This document shows, piece by piece, positions 5,568 through 6,888 of a DNA stretch of 6,888 bases. Within the stretch, counting starts at the first letter, position 1, and each line of letters begins with the position of its first letter. The notes under the pieces are model-generated. The model saw only the letters and a list, made by a program, of their open reading frames with translations. It searched no databases and was not told the DNA's origin. The translations under genes were made by a program, and so were the position numbers. The DNA comes from Rubrobacteraceae bacterium (GTDB taxonomy: Bacteria > Actinomycetota > Rubrobacteria > Rubrobacterales > Rubrobacteraceae), in assembly GCA_021156345.1 (NCBI GenBank), contig JAJNDJ010000281.1, positions 1 to 6,888 of the forward strand, written 5' to 3'.

Positions 5568-6331
5568 TCTACAGTATCGAGCACCCGCCGCGCCTTGAGC
5601 CAGGTCTCGTCGAACTCGACCTTCGGCGCAAGAACGGCGATAGTCACCATCTTACCGTTGACGTTCTCGAGGACGATGAACCGGACCTTGTACATCTTGC
5701 ATAATTCGTAAGTGCTGTCTCTTCCGTAGCCAGGTAATGTTTGGAAGAGTGGCAGGCAAGGCCCGTCATCGTAGATATTACCGCCATGGCGTACGTAGTA
5801 GGTGTTAATGCCATGGTAACCCCCAGAGAGATACTCCTGCGGTATGCGGGAAGCGACAGCATCGAATTGCGCACCCTTCACGCCCCCAATCGTCATTGGC
5901 TCCGGATTCTCTGCGTCCAGGTTAGGGTTGTTCTGCAACCAGGAGACCATGTCCTCGGGCGCAGGCTCCACCTTTGCCTCGTAGGAGCTCACGACCTCGT
6001 AGACCTTCGGTACAACCAGGAACTCCAAATAGGAGGGCTCCGACTCCGAGACCCTGCTGAGGGTGAGACGATTGTACTTCTCCATAAAGTGCCCGTAGGA
6101 GAAGTCGGCGGCGGGGCCGGTTTGCCATCCCTCGTTCAGTCTGAACGACATAGCCGGTCTGAATTCATCTGAGATGTACTTACCGGCGGGAATGCTCTTC
6201 ATTGATCTCCCGCCTGGGCTCTCCGGTATCTTGCGAGCATGAGCCTCCACACCACAGGCGGTCAGTACAACTATAAGCAACATCAAAAGTCCCACAGCAA
6301 GGTGTGGCTTCCCAGTTAATGGGCGATACAT
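5552..6331 (-). CDS. Predicted secreted lipoprotein of unknown function
   Basis: The 259-residue product starts with ATG at 6331 behind GGAGCAAG. Residues 11-25 form a hydrophobic signal segment (LAVGLLMLLIVVLTA) ending in a lipobox LTAC, with Cys26 as the expected lipidated residue. The mature part begins with a short Ser/Gly-rich linker. It then reads GKYISDEFRPAMSFRLNEGW (50-69), a style I associate with uncharacterised actinobacterial envelope lipoproteins. Two further cysteines (C192, C211) flank an aromatic loop and could form a disulfide. The C-terminal segment VEFDETWLKARRVLDTVEW (238-256) looks like a closing helix and strand. I do not recognise a catalytic motif. It lies between rapZ and yvcK, where neighbours are normally adjacent, among gene remnants and in less GC-rich DNA, so it was probably inserted. 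Its last codons may be altered where it meets the hydroquinone-reductase remnant. Confidence 0.75.
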   Translation of the reverse strand: MYRPLTGKPHLAVGLLMLLIVVLTACGVEAHARKIPESPGGRSMKSIPAGKYISDEFRPAMSFRLNEGWQTGPAADFSYGHFMEKYNRLTLSRVSESEPSYLEFLVVPKVYEVVSSYEAKVEPAPEDMVSWLQNNPNLDAENPEPMTIGGVKGAQFDAVASRIPQEYLSGGYHGINTYYVRHGGNIYDDGPCLPLFQTLPGYGRDSTYELCKMYKVRFIVLENVNGKMVTIAVLAPKVEFDETWLKARRVLDTVEWKGT

Positions 6332-6371
6332 AACTTGCTCCTGCTCCTCACCCGTCTCCTTATGTATCGCC
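6322..6371 (-). promoter_or_regulatory. 12-bp perfect inverted repeat enclosing the lipoprotein ribosome binding site and start codon
   Basis: GGCGATACATAA (6322-6333 on the plus strand) is the exact reverse complement of TTATGTATCGCC (6360-6371), with 26 bases between. In the minus-strand mRNA the loop holds the ribosome binding site GGAGCAAG, and the 3' arm contains the AUG (6331-6329). Folding would hide the start codon. This could be translational control of the lipoprotein, or a dyad operator at the DNA level. Confidence 0.55.
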
Positions 6372-6600
6372 TATATCGTACTCTCCTGGACCTGTGAGAC
6401 TTTTACCATCTCGTTCTCCTGCGCCGACCCGCAAAAAGTCTGCTCTTCCTACAGCTCCTTGCGTACCAGCGCCAAAGCGTCAGAAAAGGTTGGATACCTC
6501 TTGTCGTACCATGCCTCTTGGTGGACCGCTTCCCAGTTGAGGTGTGCCGGTTCGCCCGATCTTACCGCTGCAGACCCGTGGCGGACGCGACCAAGGGGTG
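6332..6600. other. rapZ-lipoprotein intergenic region
   Basis: These 269 bases hold the transposase-like remnant (6449-6556) and the left part of the inverted repeat at the lipoprotein start. They also include an AT-richer stretch at about 6360-6440 that could contain the lipoprotein promoter. TACGAT or GATATA near 6372-6381 on the minus strand are possible -10 elements, but I see no paired -35. No other gene is visible. Confidence 0.45.
6449..6556 (-). pseudogene. Transposase-like 3' remnant
   Basis: Between the rapZ stop and the lipoprotein, one minus-strand frame reads [20 protein letters not shown] followed by ALALVRKEL and TAG at 6451-6449. This ending (Trp/His-rich, then PTF-DALALVR-EL) resembles the C-terminus of DDE-type insertion-sequence transposases, perhaps of the IS701 or IS4 kind. 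Only about 35 codons look coherent; upstream, the frame becomes Arg-rich and overlaps the rapZ coding strand in another frame. I see no inverted terminal repeats. The identity is from memory of family style only. Confidence 0.4.
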
Positions 6601-6888
6601 CTACTTCTCCGCGTCTCTGTGCCTGATAAAGAGGTCTATTTCGGTATTCTCCTGCCTGAGGCGCCCTGCGATCTCTTCGGTAATGGCTACGGAGCGGTGC
6701 CTTCCACCGGTGCAGCCGACGCCGATGGTGAAGTAGGTCTTGCCCCGCCTCTCGGACGGGTGCGTCGCGGCCTGTGAGCGGCCTGAGCTCGGGGTCGTAG
6801 TGGGGGTTGGGAAGGAAGCGGACGTCGAGGAGCGTATCCACATCGAGGGGGGTGCCGTGCTTGAAGCCGAAGGAGATGAGGCTGACGG
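6601..6888 (-). pseudogene. rapZ: RapZ (RNase adapter / nucleotide-binding protein) C-terminal part with internal deletion and frame change
   Basis: RapZ-family proteins are P-loop nucleotide-binding proteins; in E. coli RapZ guides RNase E to the GlmZ small RNA and so controls amino-sugar synthesis. The window's right edge lies inside the gene. One frame, from 6886, gives [31 protein letters not shown] and RDAPV, typical of the start of the C-terminal domain. At about 6755 the good frame changes, giving [20 protein letters not shown], then EEIAGRL and RHRDAEK, with TAG at 6603-6601. About 30 residues normally lie between these blocks (the helical segment ending near LLP.Y) and are missing. 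The loss is therefore roughly 90 bases plus a frame change. The P-loop domain is outside the window. Gene order next to yvcK-whiA agrees with the assignment, but the island at 5406-6600 separates them. As written it cannot give a normal product. Confidence 0.9.

Noticed and set aside
6449..6841. One continuous 130-residue protein across the rapZ 3' end
   Set aside because: Its start is RapZ, its middle is an Arg-rich out-of-frame reading of rapZ, and its end is the transposase-like tail; it is a chance read-through created by the rapZ frame change.
1..6888. CRISPR array, riboswitch or complete insertion sequence
   Set aside because: I saw no regularly spaced direct repeats, no recognisable riboswitch core and no paired terminal inverted repeats around a transposase gene.

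Overview
This is high-GC DNA with the actinobacterial core order rapZ - yvcK - whiA - gapA - pgk - tpiA - secG, all on the minus strand. The protein sequences and the general layout suggest a deep-branching actinobacterium, possibly of the Rubrobacter type. That assignment is an inference from gene order and protein style, not a database match.

Layout from left to right: (1) the 5' end of a membrane-anchored glycerophosphodiester phosphodiesterase gene on the minus strand, cut by the left edge (1-245). (2) A divergently transcribed tRNA-Leu(GAG) at 327-414 with a near-consensus promoter, followed by a palindrome and a terminator-like hairpin. These lie in the convergent gap between the tRNA and secG. 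(3) The tightly packed minus-strand cluster gapA-pgk-tpiA-secG (593-3672): the triose part of glycolysis plus the SecG translocon subunit. (4) One 551-codon frame that joins YvcK to WhiA (3754-5409). (5) An accessory island (about 5406-6600) between rapZ and yvcK. It holds an unknown lipoprotein gene, a 3' remnant of a glutathionyl-hydroquinone-reductase-like gene and a transposase-like 3' remnant. (6) The 3' part of rapZ, running off the right edge.

The main observation is that several core genes look damaged in the same way. gapA and rapZ each carry an internal loss of roughly 30-40 codons with a frame change. pgk stops about 45 codons early, directly before the tpiA ribosome binding site. 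yvcK lacks its usual C-terminal tail exactly where whiA begins in frame. The lipoprotein reading frame runs straight into the hydroquinone-reductase remnant. tpiA and secG look intact. Either this copy of the locus has suffered several short deletions, or the assembly has lost short segments. Both would also explain the apparent YvcK-WhiA fusion, which is otherwise the most novel object in the window.

If intact, the genes would form a carbon-metabolism and envelope-control locus. RapZ and YvcK sense or control amino-sugar and UDP-sugar supply, WhiA is a DNA-binding regulator, and GapA, Pgk and TpiA interconvert triose phosphates and 3-phosphoglycerate.
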